64,000 bases of DNA. It comes from Camelimonas fluminis. Lineage in GTDB: Bacteria; Pseudomonadota; Alphaproteobacteria; Rhizobiales; Beijerinckiaceae. The notes under the pieces were generated by a model. That model saw only the letters and a program-made list of their open reading frames with translations. It made no database searches and was not told the origin of the DNA. The position numbers were made by a program, and so were the translations under genes. Shown piece after piece: positions 29,554-38,279 of the stretch (its first letter is position 1; each line of letters opens with the position of its first letter). Where the stretch lies: the NCBI RefSeq assembly GCF_014656355.1, contig NZ_BNCG01000002.1, forward strand, positions 382,070 to 446,069, read 5' to 3'.

Positions 29554-29749
29554 CCGCGTTCCCTGCGCGAAGGCGGCGCTGACGCCCTGAGCCGCGAGCA
29601 GCGCGTCAATCCATGCGTCGCCGGGGCGCCCGGATGGGCATGCTGCGCTGACGCAACCCGGGGCCCGCCTTGCGGGCGCGTGCGGAGCCGGGCCTTTCAA
29701 AAAACGCGGGACGGCCCCGGCGCCCGGAGAGGTTCAGCAAAAAGGCGCT

Positions 29750-31036
29750 TCAAAGCCTCTCCGGTGGATTGACCCCAAACCTGGACTGAATGGCGACGAT
29801 CACCGGCTTCAGGACTGAGGCGACGATGCCAGCGGCGAAACCATTGTTGTACAGGTTGAGGCCGCCATGGACGACGCCGACGCTGAGGGCGGCGGACGAG
29901 TGAATGAAGCCGGCGACAATGCCCCAATGCCAGCCAAAACGGCCTGAGATCGGCGCCAGCGTGGTGCCGAACAGCGCCGCCAGCACGATGGACGGATCAC
30001 CGGCGCTCCAGGGCTTGGCCAGCGAGCCGATGAACACCCCGACCATGACCGGGATAAAATTGCGCGGGTGTTTGCCAAAGGCCGCGAAGCCGACGATCGA
30101 CAGGATGGCGCCGATCACCGGCCCGTTCAGGTCGCCGCCCACCAGCAGCACATAAGCGGTTCCGACAAAGCCGCTGGCTCCCATGTTGACGAATGTCGGC
30201 CCCGGCCCGACCAGGGCGATGAAATCGCAGGGCGACCGCCCGTCGAGGGCGAGCAGGTCCTTCATTTTGACGAAGGCCCGCCGGTCGATGAACAGCCCAA
30301 GTCCGATCAGACCCGCGAACAGCAACGAGAGAAACCCGCCGAGCAACACATTGTTGCCGCTGGTCCAGATGAACGCCGGCTGGGGCACAAAGCCGTAGGA
30401 CTGGTAAATCGCCACCGCCACCGTGCCGACGATGCCCGCCGTGAACCCCATGTTGTAGAGGGTGAAACCGTCATGGGCGCGAAAAAGCTGCGCGGCGGCC
30501 GGCGGCAACACGAATCCCATCAGCAGGCTGGAGCCGAGCGCCAGCGGCAGGGACTGATAGATCGGCATCAGCGAACTGAACAGTATCTCGGAGAACACCG
30601 GCGCAAGGGCGCACCCAAAAAACGCTGTGTTGATATGCTGCGCGAACGGCTCCCGCTTGAACCGGCAGTACAGCCAGACCCCGCCGACGATGGGCCAGAT
30701 ATTCAGGAGGTTTTTGCCGAACAGGGCAAACCCCAGTATCAGCAGCAGGCAGGCGATGGCCCCGCCGCCGATGGCCACCCCGGACACGCGGTAGACGCCC
30801 GCCACAACGAGCGTCAGAAGGCCGGCGTTGACGAACGCCGCGCCAACGCCCCCCACCCCCATGTAATCGGTGATCAACGTGTCGCGAACGAAGAGGATCT
30901 TGCCGAGCCCGTGAAAAACGTCCGCGGGTCCCGAAACAACGAATCCAAATACGACGCAGATCGCTGCGAGCCCGCAGACGACCAGTAGCAACGCGCCATC
31001 CGGCAGGCCCTTTTCGGCCACCGCGTCAACCTCCAT
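29750..31036 (-). CDS. DUF1576 multipass membrane protein with internal duplication
   Basis: A 428-residue, very hydrophobic protein with about a dozen membrane segments. The two halves are related: FALFGKNLLNIWPIVGGV (103-120) matches FAAFGKHPRNFIPVMVGV (317-334), FFGCALAP (139-146) matches LFGTTLAP (355-362), and LYNMGFTAGIV (193-203) matches LYNNGFAAGIV (395-405). Such a two-fold design is typical of transporters and channels, so a transport role is likely, but the substrate is unknown. It is convergent with rpoZ, and the antiporter-urease block lies behind it. Assignment to DUF1576 is from memory of the family. Confidence 0.75.
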   Translation of the reverse strand: MEVDAVAEKGLPDGALLLVVCGLAAICVVFGFVVSGPADVFHGLGKILFVRDTLITDYMGVGGVGAAFVNAGLLTLVVAGVYRVSGVAIGGGAIACLLLILGFALFGKNLLNIWPIVGGVWLYCRFKREPFAQHINTAFFGCALAPVFSEILFSSLMPIYQSLPLALGSSLLMGFVLPPAAAQLFRAHDGFTLYNMGFTAGIVGTVAVAIYQSYGFVPQPAFIWTSGNNVLLGGFLSLLFAGLIGLGLFIDRRAFVKMKDLLALDGRSPCDFIALVGPGPTFVNMGASGFVGTAYVLLVGGDLNGPVIGAILSIVGFAAFGKHPRNFIPVMVGVFIGSLAKPWSAGDPSIVLAALFGTTLAPISGRFGWHWGIVAGFIHSSAALSVGVVHGGLNLYNNGFAAGIVASVLKPVIVAIQSRFGVNPPERL

Positions 31037-31291
31037 CCCCAGTCCTCTCCATGGTTCAGTTCGCCGCCATCCCGGCTGCAGCCTGTTTCCTGACGCCCCG
31101 CGTCCGCATCATCGCCCAATGGCGCCGGCGAGGCGGCGGCGGACGCGGCCAGCCGGTCGAAGCGCATCACACAAGTTGGGGATCACGCATATAATTGGCC
31201 TTTCACATGCACTTCAATATGACAGATACTCTATAAGATATCCGGCAAATACAGCCGTCTTGCTCAACCCGGCTAGATCAAGGGGATCATC

Positions 31292-31552
31292 ATGAAGAGC
31301 CTCATCGTTATCGGACTGCTTGCGCTTGGTCTGGCGGCCTGCAACCCCAATGACCGGACGGACCGCACCATTGGCGGCGCGGCCATCGGCGCCGGCGCCG
31401 GCGCCCTGGTTGGCGGCCTTGCCACGGGTCGCGCGGGCGGCGCGCTTGCTGGCGCGGCCATTGGCGGCGTCGGCGGCGCCATCGTCGGCAATGCGACGAC
31501 GCCCACCTGCAGGAGCTATGTCTATCGCGGCCGCACCTATCAGGAGTGCTGA
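31292..31552 (+). CDS. Glycine-zipper lipoprotein
   Basis: A small protein of 86 residues with a lipoprotein signal (LALGLAAC, lipidated Cys17), followed by a glycine-zipper segment rich in GG/GA steps (AAIGAGAGALVGGL) that can insert into or pack in membranes. GGGGAT stands upstream of the ATG. It is divergent from the DUF1576 gene over a 255-bp AT-richer gap that should hold both promoters. Related small zipper lipoproteins are envelope-stress-associated. Confidence 0.8.
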   Translation: MKSLIVIGLLALGLAACNPNDRTDRTIGGAAIGAGAGALVGGLATGRAGGALAGAAIGGVGGAIVGNATTPTCRSYVYRGRTYQEC

Positions 31553-31887
31553 CGCCGGCGCCTGGTCCCGCGGCGCGCGCGCCGCAGCGGCGCCCCCCGG
31601 CGGCTTTGCCGTCGGGGCAGGCAGGTTACGCCTGACATAAACGCCAGCCCCACCCCCTGATACGGCGGTGGGGCGGCGTGCATCGGGCATCCGCCACAGT
31701 GTCCCGCTCCAGGAAACGTTCCACTCCAGGAAGGCGCAACTGGAGGCCCGTGAAAACGACTCGGGACGGCAGGCAAAAGCAGGAACGGGGGCGCATCTTG
31801 GCGGCACATGGCCTTCCAGAAGGTGAAGCCGGTTCGCGCGCGGGCCTTGATGGGCGCGCCGGGGCCAGAAAGCCGCGTCTGCACGGC
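31553..31887. other. Leader region of the antiporter operon
   Basis: 335 bp between the lipoprotein and mrpE. The mrpE frame stays open upstream, but its codons give an Arg-rich, non-family sequence. No promoter was recognised; the operon promoter is expected here. Confidence 0.35.
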
Positions 31888-32367
31888 ATGCTCACGCTGT
31901 GGCTGGTTCTGTTCGCGGTGTGGACGATCGCCAATACGAGCCTTGCGCTCGACATCGCCCTCACCGGCGCGGCGATCACCGGCGCGCTGGCATGGGCGTT
32001 CACCACACATAACGACGCGTGGTGTAGCGTCCGCTGGACGCCGCGCGGCCTGTATCATCTGCTGGCGTATGTCGGCGTTTTTCTTGTTGAGCTGGTCAAG
32101 GCAAACCTGCAGATGCTGCGTTATGTCTATGCGCGGCGCATCGACATCAACCCCGGCATTGTTCAGGTCCGCACGCGCCTTGTCTCTCCCCTTGGACGCC
32201 TCGCGCTCGCCAACACCATCGCGCTGACGCCGGGATCCCTGGTGCTGGCGCTGGAGGACGATCTGCTATTCGTCCACTGGCTTGACGTGAAGACCACGGA
32301 TACCGACGCGGCGACCGAGGCGATCGTCGCGCCGTTCGAGCGGCATCTGGAGAAGGTCTTTGGCTGA
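31888..32367 (+). CDS. mrpE: Mrp-type antiporter subunit E
   Basis: A 159-residue subunit of the cation/proton antiporter, starting MLTLWLVLFAVWTIAN with two membrane segments and a soluble C-terminal domain (RTRLVSPLGRLALANTIALTPGSL is the typical region, abbreviated here to RLALANTIALTPGSL). It is the first gene of a seven-gene plus-strand operon. No clear Shine-Dalgarno lies before ATG 31888; a GTG at 31750 with GGAGG is an alternative that adds an unfamiliar N-terminus. It overlaps mrpF by 8 bp. Confidence 0.88.
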   Translation: MLTLWLVLFAVWTIANTSLALDIALTGAAITGALAWAFTTHNDAWCSVRWTPRGLYHLLAYVGVFLVELVKANLQMLRYVYARRIDINPGIVQVRTRLVSPLGRLALANTIALTPGSLVLALEDDLLFVHWLDVKTTDTDAATEAIVAPFERHLEKVFG

Positions 32368-32647
32368 TTCTTCCTGGACCGCCTCCCTGGCAGCCGTCAT
32401 CACCCAGATCGCCGCGGCGCTGATTTTCATGGCGTTGCTGTTTGGCGGCGTCCGGCTGGCCATTGGCCGCACCCTCGTCGACCGCATCGTCGCCATCGAC
32501 ATGCTGACCGTGATTTCACTGTCGCTGATCGCCCTCTACGCTCACGTCTCCGGCCGCTTTGTCTATATCGACGTGGCGCTGGTTTATGGATTGCTCAGTT
32601 TTCTGGCCGTGCTTGCCATCGCCCGCTTCCTGGAAAAGGGGCTCTGA
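32360..32647 (+). CDS. mrpF: Mrp-type antiporter subunit F
   Basis: A 95-residue protein with three membrane segments and the family motif DRIVAIDMLTV. It starts at TTG 32360, which is the only sensible start: AGAAGG lies just upstream and the coding region overlaps the end of mrpE. MrpF is a small structural subunit of the Mrp/Mbh membrane arm. Confidence 0.9.
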   Translation: MADSSWTASLAAVITQIAAALIFMALLFGGVRLAIGRTLVDRIVAIDMLTVISLSLIALYAHVSGRFVYIDVALVYGLLSFLAVLAIARFLEKGL

Positions 32648-32648
32648 C

Positions 32649-32894
32649 ATGCTGGAGCTCCTGATCCTTGTGGTCTGCGCCGGCATCCTGCTCAGCGGCG
32701 TGCTCGCGGTGTGCCTCAACAATCTGATGGCGGCGATGGTGAGCTCCAGCCTTGCGAGCCTGTTCGCGGCCGTGTCCTTCCTGCTGCTGGCCGCGCCGGA
32801 CGTGGCGATGGCGGAAGCGGCCATCGGCTGTGGCCTCAGCACTTTCGTGTTCATTTACGCCATTCGCAAAACCGGCGCCGGAGGCGTGGAATGA
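32649..32894 (+). CDS. DUF4040 (MbhD-like) antiporter subunit
   Basis: An 81-residue membrane protein with three hydrophobic segments and APDVAMAEAAIGCGL, the motif of the DUF4040/MbhD domain. In classic Mrp systems this domain is part of the C-terminal region of MrpA; a separate gene is characteristic of Mbh/Mbs-like modules. It ends with an ATGA overlap onto mrpG. Confidence 0.85.
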   Translation: MLELLILVVCAGILLSGVLAVCLNNLMAAMVSSSLASLFAAVSFLLLAAPDVAMAEAAIGCGLSTFVFIYAIRKTGAGGVE

Positions 32895-33265
32895 CCGACC
32901 TGCTTGGCAGCCTCATCATCCTGCTGGGCGCCATGTTCCTGTTTTCGGCGGGTCTTGGCCTGTTGCGCATGCCTGACGCCTTCACGCGCATCCAGGCGGG
33001 CACCAAGGCCACTACTCTCGGCAATATTCTGGTGCTGGCCGGACTGGCCGTCCATCATCCGGGCTGGGCCCTGAAGCTGGGGCTGGTCATCGGCTTCGTG
33101 CTGATGACCAACCCGGTTTCGTCCCATGCCCTGTCCCGCGCCGCCTGGCTGATACGGACGCCAACGGCGCCTTCCACCGGCGCGGACGCGCTCGCCGAAC
33201 ATGAGGCTGGCAAGCGCATGGCGCGGGAGCCCGGGCGGGATGACGACGGGAGGGCCGCGCCATGA
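32891..33265 (+). CDS. mrpG: Mrp-type antiporter subunit G
   Basis: A 124-residue protein with membrane segments at the N-terminus and the MrpG motif RMPDAFTRIQAGTKATTLG. The last ~35 residues are a hydrophilic tail. ATGA overlaps join it to the DUF4040 gene and to mrpB, which shows tight translational coupling in the operon. Confidence 0.9.
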   Translation: MTDLLGSLIILLGAMFLFSAGLGLLRMPDAFTRIQAGTKATTLGNILVLAGLAVHHPGWALKLGLVIGFVLMTNPVSSHALSRAAWLIRTPTAPSTGADALAEHEAGKRMAREPGRDDDGRAAP

Positions 33266-33957
33266 TGAAGCGCGCCTTCGCCGTCCTTGCCGTGGCGTTG
33301 ATGGCCCTCGTCTTCATGGGCGTCATCGGCGACTACGTTGAGTTGCAGGCCCTGCGCCCGCTGGCGCGCCATTACGTCACCGAGGTTCCGGCCCAGCTTG
33401 GCGCGCCCAATGTCGTCACCGGCATTCTGATCTCGTGGCGCGGCTTCGACACCCTGGGCGAGGTGGCGGTGCTGTTCATGGTGGCCGCGAGCATCGGCCT
33501 GCTGCTGAAGAAAGACAGCGCCGGCGGCGCGGCGGCCGGGGGCCGGGACGCGCGCCCGCCGGCCGGCGAAATCGTCACGACCGGCGCGATGGTGTTGCTG
33601 CCGCTGATTTTCACCTTCGGCGCCTACGTGATCGTCAATGGCCACCTGTCGGCCGGCGGCGGCTTTCAGGGCGGCGCGATCGTGGCCTCGGGCGTGATGT
33701 TGATGCTGGTGGCGAGCCCGTCCGCGACGCTCAACACGGCGCTTCTGGGCGTCATCGAATCGGCGGCCGGCGTGCTCTACGTCTGCCTCGGCGTGCTGGG
33801 ACTGGTCCTGGCCGGTGGTTTTCTTGACCCGCGCTTTCTCCCGAAAGGTCAGTTCGGCGCCTTCATCAGCGCCGGAGCGATTCCGCTCATCTCCGCCTTG
33901 CTTGGCGTCAAGGTTGGCGCTGAGCTGAGTGTCATCATCGACAGGTTCAGAAGTTGA
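33262..33957 (+). CDS. mrpB: Fused MbhE-like/MrpB antiporter subunit
   Basis: A 231-residue protein combining two parts. Residues ~48-82 (NVVTGILISWRGFDTLGEVAV) correspond to MbhE or the MrpA C-terminus, and residues ~103-231 to the MrpB domain, with GHLSAGGGFQGGAIVASG as its motif. A Gly/Ala/Arg linker (86-101) joins them. Placement between G and C is as in Mbh-like operons. The gene overlaps mrpC's frame by a few bases. Confidence 0.88.
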   Translation: MMKRAFAVLAVALMALVFMGVIGDYVELQALRPLARHYVTEVPAQLGAPNVVTGILISWRGFDTLGEVAVLFMVAASIGLLLKKDSAGGAAAGGRDARPPAGEIVTTGAMVLLPLIFTFGAYVIVNGHLSAGGGFQGGAIVASGVMLMLVASPSATLNTALLGVIESAAGVLYVCLGVLGLVLAGGFLDPRFLPKGQFGAFISAGAIPLISALLGVKVGAELSVIIDRFRS

Positions 33958-33968
33958 GCGAGGCGGCC

Positions 33969-34343
33969 ATGATAACGGGCATTCCGGTCTCCACCATTCT
34001 GATGATCACCGGCTTTGGCCTGACGCTGACCGGATTGTGGGGCATGCTGACCCACCGCAATATCATGCGCATCATCATCAGCTTCGTGCTCATGGGCACG
34101 GGCTTCAACATCGTGATGGTGGCGAGCGGCTACGTCACCGGGGCCACCGCGCCGATCATCGACACGGCGCTGGGCCTTGGCGAGGCCGGCGCGCGCGCCA
34201 TTGATCCGGTTCCCTCCGCCCTGGTGGTGACGGCGATCGTCATTGGCTTCTCGGTCACGGCGGTGATGCTGGCCTTCGCCATCCGCCTGTATGCGGCGAA
34301 GAAAACCCTGTCGATCGACGCCTTCACGGAATCAAAATGGTAG
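33969..34343 (+). CDS. mrpC: Mrp-type antiporter subunit C
   Basis: A NuoK-like protein of 124 residues with three membrane helices (ISTILMITGFGL-type start, NIMRIIISFVLMGTGFN, PSALVVTAIVIGFSVTAVMLA). ATG 33969 has GAGG five bases upstream and was preferred over a TTG at 33954 that overlaps the mrpB stop as TTGA. The gene overlaps the start of the large D-type subunit by 7 bp. Confidence 0.9.
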   Translation: MITGIPVSTILMITGFGLTLTGLWGMLTHRNIMRIIISFVLMGTGFNIVMVASGYVTGATAPIIDTALGLGEAGARAIDPVPSALVVTAIVIGFSVTAVMLAFAIRLYAAKKTLSIDAFTESKW

Positions 34344-37300
34344 CCGCGGCGTTTCACCCGCTTGGCATTTTCCTGTTCGGGCTGGGCGGCGGCTTCGCGC
34401 TGCCGCTGTTGCACCGGCTTGGCAAGGGATGGCTGGCCGGCGGATTTTTTCTCGCGCTCGGCGGCATCGTGCTGGCCAGCGGCGCCGGACTTCTGCGCCT
34501 GCTGGCGGGCGAACCGGCTATCGAGGTGCTGACGGCGGGCGCCATGCCGCCAGTCTCCATCAACCTGCGCCTCGGGTTGTGGGAGGCGTTCTTCGCCGTC
34601 AGCGTCAATGTCACGGCGCTGCTCGGGGCGTGGCGCCTGTGGGACCGTTTGCGCGGCTCCTACGGGGCGCTGCTGCTCTACCTCATCCTGGTGATGGGGA
34701 TAGACGGCATGATCATGACCCGGGACCTGTTTAACCTGTTCGTGTTCCTGGAGATTGTGTCGATCGCCACCTACGGACTGCTTGGCCTGTCGCAGGCGCC
34801 AGCGGCTCTGGCCGCCGCCTTCAAGTACATCATGGCGACGGTGGTGGCCTCCAGCCTGTTCCTCGTCGGCTCGGTGCTGCTGTACCATGTCGCCGGCACG
34901 CTCAATATCGACGAACTGATCGCTGGCGCAGGCGCCCTGAACCGTCCCATGGCCGTCGCCGCCCTGCTGATGCTGCTGGCGGGACTGCTGATCGAACTGA
35001 AACCCTTCCCCGCCAACGGCTGGGGACTGGACGTCTACGAAACGGCGCCTGGCGGGATCGCCGCCATGGTTTCAGTCGGCGTATCCGCCGGGGTGTTTTT
35101 CGCTTTGCTCAAACTGTCGCCGCTCTTCGGGGCGCAACTTGGGATCATCGCCTTTTCGGGCGCCGTCACCTTCCTGTTCTCCAACCTCATCGGCCTGTCG
35201 CAGACCCGGACGCAGCGTCTGCTCGGCTATTCCTCCATTGGCCAGATGGGCCTGATGACCCTGGCCCTGGGCGCGTTGGCGCAAATTGACGCCGCCGCGG
35301 CGGCGCCGCTGGTGATCGGCGGCCTTTTCGTCAATCACCTGCTGGCGAAGGCGGGCCTGTTCTGGCTGGCCGAAACGCTCGGCATGGAGAAAATCGACAG
35401 CCGCGCCGGATTGCGCAACCGCCCGCTGACGCTGGCCCTGCTCGGGCTGTTGATTGTCGCCATCGCCGGCCTGCCGCCATTCCCGGGCTTCTGGGCGAAG
35501 TGGGAGCTGGTGATGCGGCTCACCGCCGCCGGCGCCCACCAATGGACGATGATCGTCCTTGTCGGCTCCCTGCTGGAAGCAGCCTACATGTTTCGCTGGT
35601 TCGGCCTGACGCTCCGGCACAACACCAGCGCCCGCGCGGGCCACGTGGACAGTCAACCAGAGACTGACGCCAGCCGGCTGCTGCCGCCGCTTGCGGCCGG
35701 ACTGCTCCTGCTGGCGGCGGGGGGCCTTGCCGCCGACATGGCCGGGGTCGCGGTGCAATGGCTGTTTACGCCCCTCCTTGCCGGGGCCATCCTGTTCGCC
35801 GTTGACAGCGTCCTGCCTGGCCGGCTGAAAGCCGTCGCCATGCTGCTGGCGACGCTGGCCGCCGGTTTGTGGCTGATCTGGCCGATCACCGGAATCGCCG
35901 CCCTGTTCGCGAACCTGTTGCTTGCCGGCGGCGTCGTCATCGCCGCCGCCAGCCTGTATCGCGCCGACGCGCGACCGGGTTTTTATCCCCTGATGGCCAC
36001 GCTGCTGCTGGCGATCATGACGCTCTTGCGGGCGCAGGACAGCCTCAGCTTCTTTTTTTCCTGGGAGCTGGTCACCCTCGCCAGCTATTTCCTGATCGCC
36101 AGAAGCCCGCGCGCCAGCCGTTACCTGTTGACCTTCCTGCTGTTCTCGCTCGCGGCGGCGTATTTCCTGATGGCGGGCTTCGCGACCGTCGCGGCGAACG
36201 CTGGCGCCCTGGAGCTGGCCGCCCTGCGCCTTCCAGGCGGTGAGATGGAAGTTGCTTTCGCCCTGCTGGTCGCCGGCTTCCTCATCAAGGCTGGCGTCCT
36301 TGGCGCGCACGTCTGGCTGCCGGGCAGCTATGCTGAAGCCGAGGACGACATGTCCGCCATGCTCTCGGGCGTCATCAGCAAGGTCGCCATCTACGGCCTG
36401 CTCCTCGTCACCTATCTGGCGATCCGCACCGGGGTGAAGCTGGAACTGGCCCACGTGATGGCGTGGATCGGTCTGCTCACCGTCATCGGCGGCGCGCTCA
36501 TGGCGCTGCGCCAGCAGGACTTCAAACGCCTGCTCGCCTGCTCCAGCATGAGCCAGCTTGGCTACATCATCATCGCCATCGCGCTGATGAGCCACCTTGG
36601 TTGGGTCACGGCGCTTTACCTGGTGGCCAACCATCTGATGGTGAAGGGCATACTGTTCCTTGGCGTGGCGGGAATCGTCGCCAGGACCGGCGCCCGCCGC
36701 TTCGTCAGCACGGGCGGTCTCGTCCGGGCGATGCCCCTGACCTTCGTGATGATGTGCCTCGCCGTGGTTTCCATGTCGGGCCTGCCGCCCCTGATGGGGT
36801 TCGGCGGCAAATGGCTGCTGCTCGCGGCCATGATGGAACAGGGCTGGAACCTGCTGGCGATCGCCAGTCTGTTCGGCACGTTCCTTGGCTTCCTCTACAT
36901 GATCCGCCTGATCCAGGGACTGTTCGCCGGCCCACGCGCCGAGGGGCAGGAACAGGTGCGGGAGGCCTCGGTCTTCCTGCTGGCGCCGCAGGCGCTGCTG
37001 GCGGCTGGCATCATCGTGCTGTCGCTGTTTCCTAAGCTGCTGTTTGAGCCAGTGTCCGCCGCCATCGACCCCCAGTTCGCCGCGGGGCTGGTCTGGGAAG
37101 GCATGTCGCTGGAGAAAATCTACGCCGCCTGGAATCCAACGCCGGCGCTGCTGGCGGCGCTCGGCGCCTCCGCCCTGTTGTTCGCCGGCTTCTGGCTGCT
37201 CTGGCGACGCAAGGCGGCGACAGGGGGCCTGCCCCGGTTCTACGCCCATTACCGCATGGTGATCGGGCGCTCGCTGCCGCCGGTCGCCATCATGTTCTGG

Positions 37301-37447
37301 GAGGGCGTCGCCGCAGGCGCCAACGCTGTCGCCAACCTCGCCCGCCGGCCCTACACCGGCAACGGCCAGACCTATGTGCTTTATGTGGTGTATTATTTCC
37401 TCGCTGTTTACGTTGCCGGCGGCGGATGGAGCGCGCTGACGCGATGA
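34337..37447 (+). CDS. Tandem-fused MrpD/NuoN-like proton-conducting subunit
   Basis: A 1036-residue membrane protein containing two complete MrpD/NuoN-type antiporter modules in one chain. Module 1 (about 1-480) keeps the functional residues Glu139 (FVFLEIVS), Lys222 (ELKPFPANG) and Lys338 (LLAKAGLF). Module 2 (about 520-930) keeps Glu577 (FSWELVTLAS), Lys651 (FLIKAGVLG) and Lys770 (LMVKGILFL). Both carry the RLL-SS motif (RLLGYSSIGQMG, RLLACSSMSQLGY). A separate MrpA was not found, so this chain may supply both pumping units. Its stop overlaps ureF as ATGA. Confidence 0.85.
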   Translation: MVAAAFHPLGIFLFGLGGGFALPLLHRLGKGWLAGGFFLALGGIVLASGAGLLRLLAGEPAIEVLTAGAMPPVSINLRLGLWEAFFAVSVNVTALLGAWRLWDRLRGSYGALLLYLILVMGIDGMIMTRDLFNLFVFLEIVSIATYGLLGLSQAPAALAAAFKYIMATVVASSLFLVGSVLLYHVAGTLNIDELIAGAGALNRPMAVAALLMLLAGLLIELKPFPANGWGLDVYETAPGGIAAMVSVGVSAGVFFALLKLSPLFGAQLGIIAFSGAVTFLFSNLIGLSQTRTQRLLGYSSIGQMGLMTLALGALAQIDAAAAAPLVIGGLFVNHLLAKAGLFWLAETLGMEKIDSRAGLRNRPLTLALLGLLIVAIAGLPPFPGFWAKWELVMRLTAAGAHQWTMIVLVGSLLEAAYMFRWFGLTLRHNTSARAGHVDSQPETDASRLLPPLAAGLLLLAAGGLAADMAGVAVQWLFTPLLAGAILFAVDSVLPGRLKAVAMLLATLAAGLWLIWPITGIAALFANLLLAGGVVIAAASLYRADARPGFYPLMATLLLAIMTLLRAQDSLSFFFSWELVTLASYFLIARSPRASRYLLTFLLFSLAAAYFLMAGFATVAANAGALELAALRLPGGEMEVAFALLVAGFLIKAGVLGAHVWLPGSYAEAEDDMSAMLSGVISKVAIYGLLLVTYLAIRTGVKLELAHVMAWIGLLTVIGGALMALRQQDFKRLLACSSMSQLGYIIIAIALMSHLGWVTALYLVANHLMVKGILFLGVAGIVARTGARRFVSTGGLVRAMPLTFVMMCLAVVSMSGLPPLMGFGGKWLLLAAMMEQGWNLLAIASLFGTFLGFLYMIRLIQGLFAGPRAEGQEQVREASVFLLAPQALLAAGIIVLSLFPKLLFEPVSAAIDPQFAAGLVWEGMSLEKIYAAWNPTPALLAALGASALLFAGFWLLWRRKAATGGLPRFYAHYRMVIGRSLPPVAIMFWEGVAAGANAVANLARRPYTGNGQTYVLYVVYYFLAVYVAGGGWSALTR

Positions 37448-38163
37448 ACGCTCCCGGCGAATCCCCCTTGCCGCTGCATCTGCTCCGTCTGGTCAGCCAG
37501 AGTCTTCCCGTCGGCGCCTTCTCCTACTCGCGCGGGCTGGAGGCGGCGGTGCATGCGGGCTGGGTCCACGATGAGGCAACGGCGCGCGACTGGATCTTTG
37601 GAACGCTGGAGCACAGCTACGCCGTGTTTGACGGCGCCCTGTTCCTGCGCATGATGGCGGCGCTCCGCGCCGGCGACCACGCGCGTTTCCGCTCGGCGGA
37701 CGCCTGGCTGACGGCCGGCAGGGAAAGCCGGGAGTTGCAGCAGGAGGACCGGCGCATGGGCGAGGCGATGCTGCGCCTGCTCATCGACCTTGAGGTTCCG
37801 CTGGCCAGGGAATACGCCGCCCCGGGCGCCGGGCTGTCGCCGCGTCCCGAACTTTGCCGCCCACAGCTTTCCTGGCCGGCCGCGTTCGCCATCGCCGCAT
37901 GTCACTGGCAGGTTCCGGCGACACAGGCCCTCTCCGGTCTGGTCTGGAGCGCGGCGGAAGCTCAGGTCGCGGCGGCCATCCGTCTGGTTCCGCTTGGCCA
38001 TACCGCCGGTCAGCGCATTCTGGTCGCCGCTCCGGCGATGATCACGCGCGCGGTGACGCGGGCGCGCGATACGGACGATGACGGGATCGGCAATGTCTCC
38101 GTGGCGCTGGCCATGGCGAGCGCATGGCACGAGGACCAGTATAGCCGTCTGTTCCGCTCCTGA
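37444..38163 (+). CDS. ureF: Urease accessory protein UreF
   Basis: UreF works with UreD and UreG in the complex that inserts nickel and CO2 into apo-urease. The 239-residue protein begins PLPLHLLRLVSQSLPVGAFSYSRGLE, abbreviated here to QSLPVGAFSYSRGLE, and ends with the family-typical SAWHEDQYSRLFRS. Start ATG 37444 overlaps the stop of the large antiporter gene as ATGA, so ureF is the last gene of the antiporter operon rather than being next to ureE and ureG. It is convergent with the urea transporter gene. Confidence 0.93.
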   Translation: MNAPGESPLPLHLLRLVSQSLPVGAFSYSRGLEAAVHAGWVHDEATARDWIFGTLEHSYAVFDGALFLRMMAALRAGDHARFRSADAWLTAGRESRELQQEDRRMGEAMLRLLIDLEVPLAREYAAPGAGLSPRPELCRPQLSWPAAFAIAACHWQVPATQALSGLVWSAAEAQVAAAIRLVPLGHTAGQRILVAAPAMITRAVTRARDTDDDGIGNVSVALAMASAWHEDQYSRLFRS

Positions 38164-38172
38164 GACCGGCTC

Positions 38173-38190
38173 TCCGGCAGCCATGCCGGA
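38173..38190. other. Stem-loop between convergent ureF and urea transporter genes
   Basis: TCCGGCA and TGCCGGA (7 bp) enclose GCCA. There is no T-run; it may still help to end transcripts from both sides. Confidence 0.4.
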
Positions 38191-38279
38191 CGGCGGTTCT
38201 GGCTTCCCCGCCGGCGCTCCGGGAGGAAACGGCCTGCTCGCCCGGCGGGCCTTGTTCGCCCCATGCCGACGAAGCCGGT

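Noticed and set aside
35072..37249. Long minus-strand frame opposite the fused antiporter gene
   Set aside because: Gln/Arg/Gly-rich antisense translation without any domain; the plus-strand protein has intact functional residues.
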